Of a DNA stretch of 13,905 nt, positions 1 through 6,887 are shown one piece after another. This stretch comes from Chloroflexota bacterium (GTDB taxonomy: Bacteria; Chloroflexota; Dehalococcoidia; UBA3495), in the NCBI GenBank assembly GCA_022563275.1, contig JADFNR010000093.1, forward strand, positions 1 through 13,905. Direction: 5' to 3'. The notes under the pieces are model-generated. The model was given only the letters and a program-made list of their open reading frames with translations. It was not told the origin of the DNA and did not search any database. How positions within the stretch are numbered: position 1 is the stretch's first letter; the number at the start of each line of letters is the position of its first letter. A program made the position numbers and the translations under genes.

Positions 1-516
1 ATCGCCCCGGACGGCGCGGTGATCAAGGTCGCCGGGCACCAGGAGCGGGTGTTCGAGGGCCCGGCCCGGGTCTTCGACCAGGAGCCGGCTGCCTTCCAGG
101 CCATCCAGCGGGGGGAGATCAAGGCTGGAGACATAGTCATCATCCGCTATGAAGGCCCCAAGGGCGGACCGGGCATGCAGGAGATGCTGTCCGTCACCGC
201 CGCCATCGTGGGACAGGGACTGGGCGACGACGTTGCCCTGATCACCGACGGCCGGTTCTCCGGAGCGTCCCACGGCCCAATGGTTGGCCACGTCGCCCCA
301 GAAGCAGCGGTGGGCGGCCCCATCGCACTGCTGCGGGAGGGCGACACGATAACCCTGGACATCCCGGGCCGTCAGTTGAACGTGAAACTCACGGAAGAAG
401 AATTGACCGACCGCCAGAGCAAGTGGCAGCCCCGCCCGCCGAATTACACCACCGGGGCCCTGGCCAAATACGCCAAACTGGTCTCGTCCGCCTCGCAGGG
501 GGCGGTGACTCACTAA
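1..516 (+). CDS. ilvD: Dihydroxy-acid dehydratase, C-terminal part (5' end outside window)
   Basis: Catalyses dehydration of 2,3-dihydroxy-3-methyl acids to 2-keto acids in valine, leucine and isoleucine synthesis, in the cytoplasm, with an Fe-S cluster and Mg2+. Only the last 171 residues are present. The reading frame is open from base 1 ([13 protein letters not shown]), so the GTG at 19 is internal and not a start. Family landmarks are clear: FEGPARVF, the [11 protein letters not shown] block, the [12 protein letters not shown] block that carries the active-site Ser in this family, and HVAPEA followed by GDTITLDIP near the C-terminus. The cluster-binding cysteines and the N-terminal domain lie upstream of the window. 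The protein ends cleanly at TAA 514-516. A 106-base gap separates it from the malic enzyme gene, so it is probably the last gene of its own unit. The paralogous 6-phosphogluconate dehydratase (Edd) is less likely given the [10 protein letters not shown] wording. Confidence 0.95.
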   Translation: MAPDGAVIKVAGHQERVFEGPARVFDQEPAAFQAIQRGEIKAGDIVIIRYEGPKGGPGMQEMLSVTAAIVGQGLGDDVALITDGRFSGASHGPMVGHVAPEAAVGGPIALLREGDTITLDIPGRQLNVKLTEEELTDRQSKWQPRPPNYTTGALAKYAKLVSSASQGAVTH

Positions 517-551
517 CATAACCCCCCTAAACGATGACAAACTTCACGCCG

Positions 552-570
552 TGGATGTGGCCATCCATTT
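552..570 (+). terminator. Possible weak terminator hairpin after ilvD
   Basis: A 6-bp perfect stem (TGGATG, 552-557, with CATCCA, 562-567) and a 4-base TGGC loop are followed by only three T residues. It sits 35 bases after the ilvD stop, a reasonable place for a terminator, but the T tract is too short to be convincing. Confidence 0.3.
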
Positions 571-622
571 CGCGTTGGGATTGGAGACGTAGGCGCCAAT
601 ATGCAAGGGAATAAGGTAAACC

Positions 623-1777
623 ATGGCTGAACAACCCAGGGACTACGGGAAAGAAGCGGTAGACCGTCACCGGGAGACCCGGGGCAAGGTCAGCATCGCC
701 CCTAAGATGAAAGTTGAGACGCTGGACGACCTGTCCATCGCCTACACCCCCGGCGTCGCAGCCGTCTGCATGGCCATCCACGCGGACAAATCCGAGTCCT
801 ACCACCTCACCAACCGGGCCAACGCCGTGGCCATCGTGACCGACGGCTCGGCCGTGCTGGGCCTGGGCAACATCGGGCCAGAAGCCGCCATGCCGGTGAT
901 GGAAGGCAAGTCCATCCTCTTCAAGGGCCTGGCCGACATCGACGCCTTCCCCATCTGCCTGGCGACCCAGGACAGCGACGAAATCATCAAGACCGTGCGT
1001 TACTTGGCCCCCAGTTTTGGCGGCATCAATCTGGAAGACATCGCCGCACCGCGCTGTTTCGACATCGAAGACGCCCTGCAGGACCTGGGCATCCCCGTGT
1101 TCCACGACGACCAACACGGGACAGCCATCGCCGTGCTGGCGGGAGTGATCAACTCTCTGCTGGTCACCGGCCGCAAGATCGAAGACACGAAGTTCGTGTT
1201 CGCCGGGGCCGGCGCCGGGGGCATCGCCTCCACCAAACTACTCCTGGACCACGGCGCCACCAACGTGACTTTGGTTGACAGCACCGGGATAATCTCGCAC
1301 AACCGGTCCGACCTGACGTCGGTAAAATCCGCCATGCTGGAGACGACCAACCCAGAAAATACCCACGGCGGCATCGCCGAAGCCATGCGCGGGGCCGATG
1401 TGTTCATCGGTCTCTCCGCCGCCGACGCCGTGAGCGCGGAGATGGTCTCCTCCATGGCCAAGGATTCCATCGTGTTCGCCATGGCCAACCCCATCCCGGA
1501 GATCTGGCCCGACGTTGCCCGCGCCGCCGGGGCGGCGGTGGTGGGCACCGGCCGCAGCGACTTCCCCAATCAGGTCAACAACAGCCTGGTCTTCCCCGGT
1601 GTGTTCCGGGGGGCGCTGGACTGTCACGCCACCAGGGTGACCACCCGCATGAAACTGGCGGCCGCCAACGCGCTGGCGGCCTTGGTAGCGGAGCCCACCC
1701 CGGAGAATGTCCTTCCCTGGTCCCTGGACCGCCAGGTGGCCCAGACCGTGGCCCAAGCAGTGGCCGGGGCGGCCTAG
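623..1777 (+). CDS. Malic enzyme, short single-subunit bacterial form, NAD(P)-dependent
   Basis: Oxidatively decarboxylates malate to pyruvate and CO2 with reduction of NAD(P), a cytoplasmic link between the TCA cycle and pyruvate. At 384 residues it is the short bacterial form without the C-terminal phosphotransacetylase-like domain of MaeB. The N-terminal catalytic domain shows IAYTPGVA (Tyr41), MEGKSILFKGLADIDAFP (Lys96), LEDIAAPRCFDIE (metal-binding Glu138 and Asp139) and HDDQHGTA (Asp162/163). The Rossmann domain follows, with FAGAGAGG at 193-200 and an acidic residue, Asp219, after the second strand (LVDS). That Asp suggests NAD rather than NADP, but cofactor choice cannot be settled from sequence alone. 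NPIPEIWPD and GTGRSDFPNQVNN are family signatures. The ATG at 623 is preceded by purine-rich AAGGGAATAAGG. The tldD start lies 7 bases after the stop, so the gene probably heads the malic enzyme-tldD-rmuC-tldE-crotonase operon. Pyruvate from it and the neighbouring IlvD product both feed branched-chain amino acid metabolism, but a link is only inference. Confidence 0.93.
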   Translation: MAEQPRDYGKEAVDRHRETRGKVSIAPKMKVETLDDLSIAYTPGVAAVCMAIHADKSESYHLTNRANAVAIVTDGSAVLGLGNIGPEAAMPVMEGKSILFKGLADIDAFPICLATQDSDEIIKTVRYLAPSFGGINLEDIAAPRCFDIEDALQDLGIPVFHDDQHGTAIAVLAGVINSLLVTGRKIEDTKFVFAGAGAGGIASTKLLLDHGATNVTLVDSTGIISHNRSDLTSVKSAMLETTNPENTHGGIAEAMRGADVFIGLSAADAVSAEMVSSMAKDSIVFAMANPIPEIWPDVARAAGAAVVGTGRSDFPNQVNNSLVFPGVFRGALDCHATRVTTRMKLAAANALAALVAEPTPENVLPWSLDRQVAQTVAQAVAGAA

Positions 1778-1784
1778 CGCCTCC

Positions 1785-3365
1785 ATGCCATCTCAGTCTG
1801 CGCCCCGAGTGACCGTGGAGTCCCTGGACCGGTTCCGGGCCAACCTTCAGTCGCTGGTTGCCGAGAAGGCCAAGACGTTGCCGGACCTTCGTTACTGCGA
1901 CCTGCGCATCGAGGTCCGGGAAGAGAAGGGGGCGGTGGCGGAGAACGGCGGGGAGAAGGCCAGTTCCGAGGACTACGCTTTCGACTTTGGCGTCCGGGTC
2001 ATCGCCGGCGCGCGCACCAGCGCCTCCGGTTATTACGGCCGGGTCCTGGGCACGACCGACCTGGACCGCCTGGAAGACGTGGTCTGGGACGGCATCAAAC
2101 AGGCCCATAACCGAGCGCGGGCCAGCGCCAGGCGGAAATTTCAAATAAAGGGCCGGTACCCCTCTCTGGGCGGCAGTTTAACCCCGGCCGTCCTTGCTCC
2201 AGTAGAAATCAGCCAAGACACGGTCGCCGCTGCCTACACAACCGATCCCCGGCAGGTGCCCTTGGCGGAGACCATCGCCATGGCCGTGGACGGATGCAAA
2301 GCGATGCAGGGCCAGGGCGGCAACATCGTCTACTCCGCCTGCTCGGCATCGACCTTCCTGCTCCGGGAGCTATTCTTGAGCTCCGACGGCGCGGACATCG
2401 ACCAGAGCTTCGCTCAGACCGAGGGGTTCGCCATCGCCATCTGCACCGGCGAGCACGGCAACTTTGAACTGTATGATTTCACCGGCCACCAGCGCGGCTG
2501 GGAGGTGTTGACTGAAGGTTATCGCAACGGACCCATCGTCCTGCCCAATTTCATTGATTTCTGCCGGACGCTGGGCGCGGACGCCGTGGAGGTCGCCGCC
2601 GCTCCGCCCCTTAAGCCGCCGGACAAAGAAGTTACGGTGGTCACCAACCCCCACTTCAACACCCTGTTGGTCCACGAAGTGGTCGGCCACCCCTCGGAGT
2701 TGGACCGGGCGCTGAAATACGAGACCGGGTACGCCGGCCGGTCCTGGTTCCTCAAGGACCTGCAGGACAACCAACTGGGCAAGCAGATCGCCTCGACCTT
2801 GGTCACCGCCTACTCGGACCCGGCCATGGAAGGCTACGGCTCATTCAAGTACGACCATGAGGGCACCCCGGCCCGCCGGGCGTATATCCTGAGGGACGGC
2901 GTGCTGGAAGAGTTCTTGAACAACCGTCAGACGGCGGCCATCATGGGGGTTGAGCCCAATGGGTCGGCCCGCTCCACCGAGGCCCAGTTGGTTCCCCTGA
3001 TCCGCATGACCAACACCATCTTCGGCCCCGGCCAACAAGACCCTGAGAGCATCATCTCAGAGGTTGAGGACGGCTACTACATCGCGGGACACCGGACACC
3101 GTCCATCGCAGAGTCCCGGGAGAACTTCCGCATCACGGCGGTGAAGGTCTACGAGATCAAGAACGGCCAGTTGGGCCGGCTATACCGGGACGGCGGCATC
3201 ACATCGGACAGCCGTGACTATTTCATGTCCATCGATGCCGTGGGCAACGACCTGCGGGTTAACCCCATACCCAACTGCGGGAAGGGCCAGCCCATGCAGG
3301 CCAAACGGATGAGCAACGGCGGGCCTACTATGAGAGGGGTCGCCCGGCTGACAGGACCCGGCTAG
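1785..3365 (+). CDS. tldD: TldD-like metalloprotease, catalytic subunit of a TldD/TldE pair
   Basis: TldD is the metal-bearing half of the cytoplasmic TldD/TldE protease, which in E. coli degrades unfolded small proteins (CcdA antitoxin) and trims microcin B17. The 526-residue product has HEVVGH at 297-302, the HExxxH metal motif (His297, Glu298, His302). Cys498 in NCGKGQP matches the cysteine that completes the metal site in E. coli TldD, and the usual SNGGPTMRG tail follows it. The chain is some 45 residues longer than the E. coli protein, mostly before the metal motif. I chose the ATG at 1785, 7 bases after the malic enzyme stop. An upstream in-frame start at 1707 would overlap that gene by 71 bases with a Pro/Trp/Arg-rich, shadow-like leader. 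No good Shine-Dalgarno is visible, so translation is probably coupled to the gene upstream. RmuC follows after 22 bases, and its TldE partner is encoded after RmuC. Confidence 0.92.
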   Translation: MPSQSAPRVTVESLDRFRANLQSLVAEKAKTLPDLRYCDLRIEVREEKGAVAENGGEKASSEDYAFDFGVRVIAGARTSASGYYGRVLGTTDLDRLEDVVWDGIKQAHNRARASARRKFQIKGRYPSLGGSLTPAVLAPVEISQDTVAAAYTTDPRQVPLAETIAMAVDGCKAMQGQGGNIVYSACSASTFLLRELFLSSDGADIDQSFAQTEGFAIAICTGEHGNFELYDFTGHQRGWEVLTEGYRNGPIVLPNFIDFCRTLGADAVEVAAAPPLKPPDKEVTVVTNPHFNTLLVHEVVGHPSELDRALKYETGYAGRSWFLKDLQDNQLGKQIASTLVTAYSDPAMEGYGSFKYDHEGTPARRAYILRDGVLEEFLNNRQTAAIMGVEPNGSARSTEAQLVPLIRMTNTIFGPGQQDPESIISEVEDGYYIAGHRTPSIAESRENFRITAVKVYEIKNGQLGRLYRDGGITSDSRDYFMSIDAVGNDLRVNPIPNCGKGQPMQAKRMSNGGPTMRGVARLTGPG

Positions 3366-3387
3366 CCGGGCTGGATTTGGGAGAACC

Positions 3388-4437
3388 ATGACCACAGCAT
3401 TGATCGTCATCGGGATAGCCGCCCTATTATCCACGGGGTTGGCCGTTATCCTCATGTTTCGCCTGCTCAGGTCCCAGGGCGGCACGCAGAGCCAAGACAG
3501 CGCCCTTGGCCATCAGGTGGGAGAGATTCGTCAGGGCATGGACCGCGTCAACTCGGCCATCCAGGACCTGAACGTGGACCGCGCCAAACAGTCCGAGCGC
3601 CTTGAGACCATGCTCACCAGCCTGAACACCAGTTCTTCCGCCCTTCGGAATATCCTGGCCAATACCCAGGTCCGGGGCCAGTGGGGCGAGCGCATGGCCG
3701 AGGACGTGTTCCGGCTGATCGGGTTCGTCGAGCCGGTGAACTACGTGAAACAGACCACCGTCACCGCCGGCAGTTCCCGGCCCGACTTCACCATCTTCAT
3801 GCCCGACAACAAGAAGCTGAACATGGATGCCAAGTTCCCTCTGACCAACTACATGAAATTCGTGGAGGCGACATCGGACCAGGAAGCCCAGGAGTACAGC
3901 CGGGCCTTCCTGCGCGACGTGCGCGACCGGACCCGGGAGGTTGTGGGCCGGGATTACATCAACCCCGAGGACAATACCCTGGATTACGTGCTGGTCTTCA
4001 TCCCCAACGAGTCCATGTACCACTACATCCTGCAGCATGGGTCCGATGTGGTGGAAGAATCGCTGCGCAACAAGGTCGTCCTCTGCTCGCCCATCAGCTT
4101 GTTCGCCATACTGAGCGTGATACGCCACGCCCTGGACAACTTCTCCATCGCACAGGCGTCAAACGAGATATTATCCGAGCTGGCGATCTTCGACCGGCAG
4201 TGGGACCGGTTCACGAAACAGTTGGACCTGGTTGGCAAACGGTTCGAACTGGCCCAGAGCGGGTTCGAGGCGCTCAAGGGAACCAGACTCCGGGCGTTGG
4301 AAAGGCCCTTGGGACGCATCGAAGCGATCCGCAAGCAACGGGGCCTTCCCGATGCCCCCGCAGAAGCATTGGAGGAGGCCGACGACACCCCGGCCCTGCC
4401 CGAGGCGGAGGGCCCGGACCTAATCGACGAAAAGTAG
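3388..4437 (+). CDS. rmuC: RmuC family protein, membrane-anchored coiled-coil nuclease-like protein
   Basis: RmuC proteins limit inversion and rearrangement at short inverted repeats and carry a restriction-endonuclease-like core; their biochemical activity is poorly defined. The 349-residue product begins with one hydrophobic segment (about residues 4-24, followed by Arg) that should anchor it in the inner membrane facing the cytoplasm. A heptad-like helical stretch follows (about 35-93). The conserved RmuC core comes next: VRGQWGERMAEDV (95-107), RPDFTIFMPDNKKLNMDAKFP (131-151), DYVLVFIPNE (199-208) and LCSPISLFAIL (232-242). The Asp134, Asp147 and Lys149 region corresponds to the presumed PD-(D/E)xK-like site. 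The acidic tail (322-349) is low complexity. The coiled coil is shorter than in E. coli RmuC (about 475 residues). The ATG at 3388 has GGGAG four to five bases upstream. It lies between tldD and tldE, which is worth attention. Confidence 0.92.
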   Translation: MTTALIVIGIAALLSTGLAVILMFRLLRSQGGTQSQDSALGHQVGEIRQGMDRVNSAIQDLNVDRAKQSERLETMLTSLNTSSSALRNILANTQVRGQWGERMAEDVFRLIGFVEPVNYVKQTTVTAGSSRPDFTIFMPDNKKLNMDAKFPLTNYMKFVEATSDQEAQEYSRAFLRDVRDRTREVVGRDYINPEDNTLDYVLVFIPNESMYHYILQHGSDVVEESLRNKVVLCSPISLFAILSVIRHALDNFSIAQASNEILSELAIFDRQWDRFTKQLDLVGKRFELAQSGFEALKGTRLRALERPLGRIEAIRKQRGLPDAPAEALEEADDTPALPEAEGPDLIDEK

Positions 4438-4470
4438 GCCGCCAAGCTCGTTGTTCAACCCCAATCACAA

Positions 4471-4488
4471 GAAGGACCGATCAGATTG
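4471..4488 (+). promoter_or_regulatory. Shine-Dalgarno and TTG start of tldE
   Basis: GAAGGA at 4471-4476 lies nine bases before TTG at 4486. This supports a TTG start. The translation from TTG gives the family N-terminus directly, and the next in-frame Met is residue 139, far inside the domain. Confidence 0.65.
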
Positions 4489-6072
4489 CTATCCTTAGCC
4501 GACCTGCGCCGCGCCGTTAAGAACGCCCTGGCATTCGCCTCGTCCCAATCCGATGTGGCCGAAGTAGAGGTATTCGCCTCGGCCGGGGCCAACCTCACCG
4601 TGCGGCTCAATTACACCTCCCATATACCCAGCAACGGCGTTGAAGAACCCAAGTCGACCGAGGGCTACGGCCTGGGCATCCGGGCCACTTTCCGCACCCC
4701 GGACGGACTCAAGACCGGATTCGGCAGCGAGCCCACCGACCTATCGTTGGAGGGAGCGGCCCGCGCCCTGGACAAGGCCCGCTCCGGCGCGGTCTCCGAC
4801 GCGGAGTTCGTTTCGCTGCCCAAACTGGATTCGTCCCAGCGGGCCAATGCGAAACCGGACGCAGCAGAGAAAACCGCCCCGTCCAATTACGACCCGGCAT
4901 TGATGCGCATCGGAGGCAAGGGACTGGTGGACGCCGGCTGGCGCATGATGGACCGGGCCCTGGGCGCTTTCCAGTCCTCGGAAGACCTGATGGGCCTGGC
5001 GGGGTCGGCGGAGAAGATGGCCGACCTTGGCCTGATATTGGGCGGGGACGTGGTCATGCTCCAGGACCGGATGGCCATCGCGTCAACCCATCTCCCCAGG
5101 GTGCAGACCGAGCAGAACACGCTGGTTATGTCATTCGCCACGGCCATGATCGAGAGCCAGTCCAGCAAGGGCAGCGGCTGGTCCGTGGGCAGCAAGTTGG
5201 CCGACTTCACCGGCGAAGCCGCCGCCGAAGCGGCCCGGAACGCCATCGAGTCCATGGACGGCCAGCGCATCCCCTCCGGCAGCTACAACGTGGTCCTTGG
5301 CCCCCAAGCGGTGGCCGAGATACTGGAGTGGGTGCTGATGCCGGGACTGTCCCTGGACAGTTTCTACGCCGGGGCCTCGCCGTTCATGGGCAAGCTGGGC
5401 CAGTCGGTGGCCTCGGAGGACTTCAACCTCTACGACGACGGAGCGGCGCCCGGCTTGCCCAGTTCCAAAGCCATCACCGACGAGGGCCTGCCCACCGGCC
5501 GCACGGAATTGATCCGCGAAGGCAAGCTGTCGGGCCTGCTGGCCGACTATTACAACTACCAACGCATATTGAACGACCCCGCGGGACCGGAGAAGTTGGG
5601 GGTCGCCCCCAAAGACGCCCTCGAAAGCATCGCGCCGCGCAATGGGTTCCGGCCCGGCAACGGCGGCGGCCGCGATTTCGGCGTTATGCCCAGCGCCAGG
5701 TCCAGCAATCTGGTGATCGAGGGCAGCCGGGGCCACAGCCAGGAAGAGTTGCTGCGATTGGTGGGCAACGGCGTTTACATCGGCCGCATCTGGTACACCT
5801 ACCCGGTGAACGGGACCACCAGCGGCGACTTCAGCGGCACCATCATCGCCGATTCCTACCTGATCAAGGACGGCAGGTTCTCCGCCCCACTGAAACCCAA
5901 CACGGTGCGCATGAACGACAATGTGCTCCGGCTGATCAACAACATCCTGGGCATCGCGGCCCAACGCCGGGCCACCGTGCGCTGGTCGTCGGACCAGGTC
6001 ACCTGGGCCCCCGAGATCGCGGTGGCCGGCTTCGGCCTGGAGGAAATCTCCGAATACATGGAGGGCGTGTAA
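4486..6072 (+). CDS. tldE: TldE/PmbA-like partner of TldD, non-catalytic protease subunit
   Basis: TldE (PmbA) forms the heterodimeric TldD/TldE protease and lacks the metal site. The 528-residue product shows the family fold in order: the N-terminal domain with GYGLGIRA (60-67), the middle LEWVLMPGLSLDSFYAGASPFMGKLG region (280-305), then DEGLPTGRTELIREGKLSG (332-350), GNGVYIGRIWYTYPVNGTTSGDFSG (427-451) and the C-terminal RMNDNVLRLINNILGI block (475-490). No HExxxH is present anywhere, which is normal for TldE and not damage. It is notably longer than E. coli PmbA (450 residues); part of the excess is a polar segment around 104-135. The start is TTG with a good ribosome site. Separated from tldD by rmuC, it very probably partners the TldD encoded upstream. 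Its stop TAA abuts the next ATG directly, implying translational coupling with the crotonase gene. Confidence 0.9.
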   Translation: MLSLADLRRAVKNALAFASSQSDVAEVEVFASAGANLTVRLNYTSHIPSNGVEEPKSTEGYGLGIRATFRTPDGLKTGFGSEPTDLSLEGAARALDKARSGAVSDAEFVSLPKLDSSQRANAKPDAAEKTAPSNYDPALMRIGGKGLVDAGWRMMDRALGAFQSSEDLMGLAGSAEKMADLGLILGGDVVMLQDRMAIASTHLPRVQTEQNTLVMSFATAMIESQSSKGSGWSVGSKLADFTGEAAAEAARNAIESMDGQRIPSGSYNVVLGPQAVAEILEWVLMPGLSLDSFYAGASPFMGKLGQSVASEDFNLYDDGAAPGLPSSKAITDEGLPTGRTELIREGKLSGLLADYYNYQRILNDPAGPEKLGVAPKDALESIAPRNGFRPGNGGGRDFGVMPSARSSNLVIEGSRGHSQEELLRLVGNGVYIGRIWYTYPVNGTTSGDFSGTIIADSYLIKDGRFSAPLKPNTVRMNDNVLRLINNILGIAAQRRATVRWSSDQVTWAPEIAVAGFGLEEISEYMEGV

Positions 6073-6876
6073 ATGGCTTTTGAAAACATCAATTTCGAGA
6101 AGATGGACGGCGTGGGCATCATCACCCTGAACCGCCCCGAGTCCCGTAACGCCCTAACGCTGGACATGGTTGCCGAGATGGGAGAAGCCATCGAGGCATG
6201 TAAAAGGCCTGATGTCCGCGCCGTGCTCCTCACGGGCGCCGGCGGAGGATTCTGTTCCGGCGCCGATCTGAAATTCGTCGTGGAGACTCTAGAGAAAAGC
6301 GGCCCGGAAGGACTCCAAGAGTACATACGCAAGCTGGCCGGCGATCTGCATTCCAAGGTTGTCCTGGAGTTGCGGCGTCTGGAGAAGCCGGTGGTGGCCG
6401 GCATCAACGGAGTGGCGGCTGGCGCCGGCTTCAGCCTGACTCTGGCCTGCGACATGCGCGTGGCCGCGAAAAGCGCCCGGTTCCTGATGGCTTACGCCAA
6501 CATCGGAGCCCCAGCCGACGGCGGGTCAACCTACTTGCTGCCCCGCTTGGTGGGCGCCAGCCGGGCCATGGAACTATACCTGGCCAGCCAGCCCACCAGC
6601 GCCCAGGCAGCTCTGGAGATGGGGTTGGTCAACCAGGTGGTGGAGGACGATGCCCTGCACCGCCACGCCATGGAAACCGCGGTCCGGTTGGCCCAGGGAC
6701 CGACTTTAGCCTACGCACGGGTAAAAGCATTGTTCGACAGTTCCTGGGAGAACGACCTCTCGACCCAGTTGGACGCCGAGACCGAAGCCTTCGCGGACAT
6801 ATGCCTCACCGCCGATTTTCAAGAGGGAATAAAGGCCTTCACCGAACGCCGCCAGGCCCGGTTCCAGGGGAAGTAG
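6073..6876 (+). CDS. Enoyl-CoA hydratase/isomerase family (crotonase fold), PaaG-like active site
   Basis: A soluble crotonase-superfamily enzyme of 267 residues, acting on an acyl-CoA. The oxyanion-hole blocks are clear: GGGFCSGADLKF (57-68) and NGVAAGAGFSLTLACDMRVAA (112-132). At the position of the first catalytic Glu of true hydratases (the GGGCEL motif) this protein has Ser121. At the second it has Asp149 in GAPADGGSTYLLPRLVG. A single Asp here, without the first Glu, resembles PaaG-type isomerases and related branches more than classic enoyl-CoA hydratase; the substrate cannot be named. The ATG follows the tldE stop with no gap, and GGAGGG (6060-6065) inside the tldE end is its ribosome site, so it belongs to the same operon. 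Only 11 bases separate its stop from that of mutS2 on the other strand, and I see no intrinsic terminator between them. Confidence 0.88.
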   Translation: MAFENINFEKMDGVGIITLNRPESRNALTLDMVAEMGEAIEACKRPDVRAVLLTGAGGGFCSGADLKFVVETLEKSGPEGLQEYIRKLAGDLHSKVVLELRRLEKPVVAGINGVAAGAGFSLTLACDMRVAAKSARFLMAYANIGAPADGGSTYLLPRLVGASRAMELYLASQPTSAQAALEMGLVNQVVEDDALHRHAMETAVRLAQGPTLAYARVKALFDSSWENDLSTQLDAETEAFADICLTADFQEGIKAFTERRQARFQGK

Positions 6877-6887
6877 GGTCAGACCAG

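Noticed and set aside
588..596. A third copy of the palindromic repeat, from the 9-base match CGTAGGCGC
   Set aside because: Only nine bases match and the palindromic GCGGGTT/AACCCGC part is missing; probably chance in GC-rich DNA.
1707..1784. Longer N-terminus for TldD from an in-frame start at 1707
   Set aside because: It would overlap the malic enzyme by 71 bases and adds a Pro/Trp/Arg-rich stretch unlike any TldD start; the ATG at 1785 fits the operon spacing.
4486..6072. TldE as an inactivated TldD because it lacks HExxxH
   Set aside because: Absence of the metal motif is normal for TldE/PmbA, and all other family blocks are intact.
6877..6887. Bidirectional terminator between the crotonase and mutS2 stops
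   Set aside because: The 11-base gap and its surroundings form no stable stem with a T tract; GGTC-A-GACC has a one-base loop.
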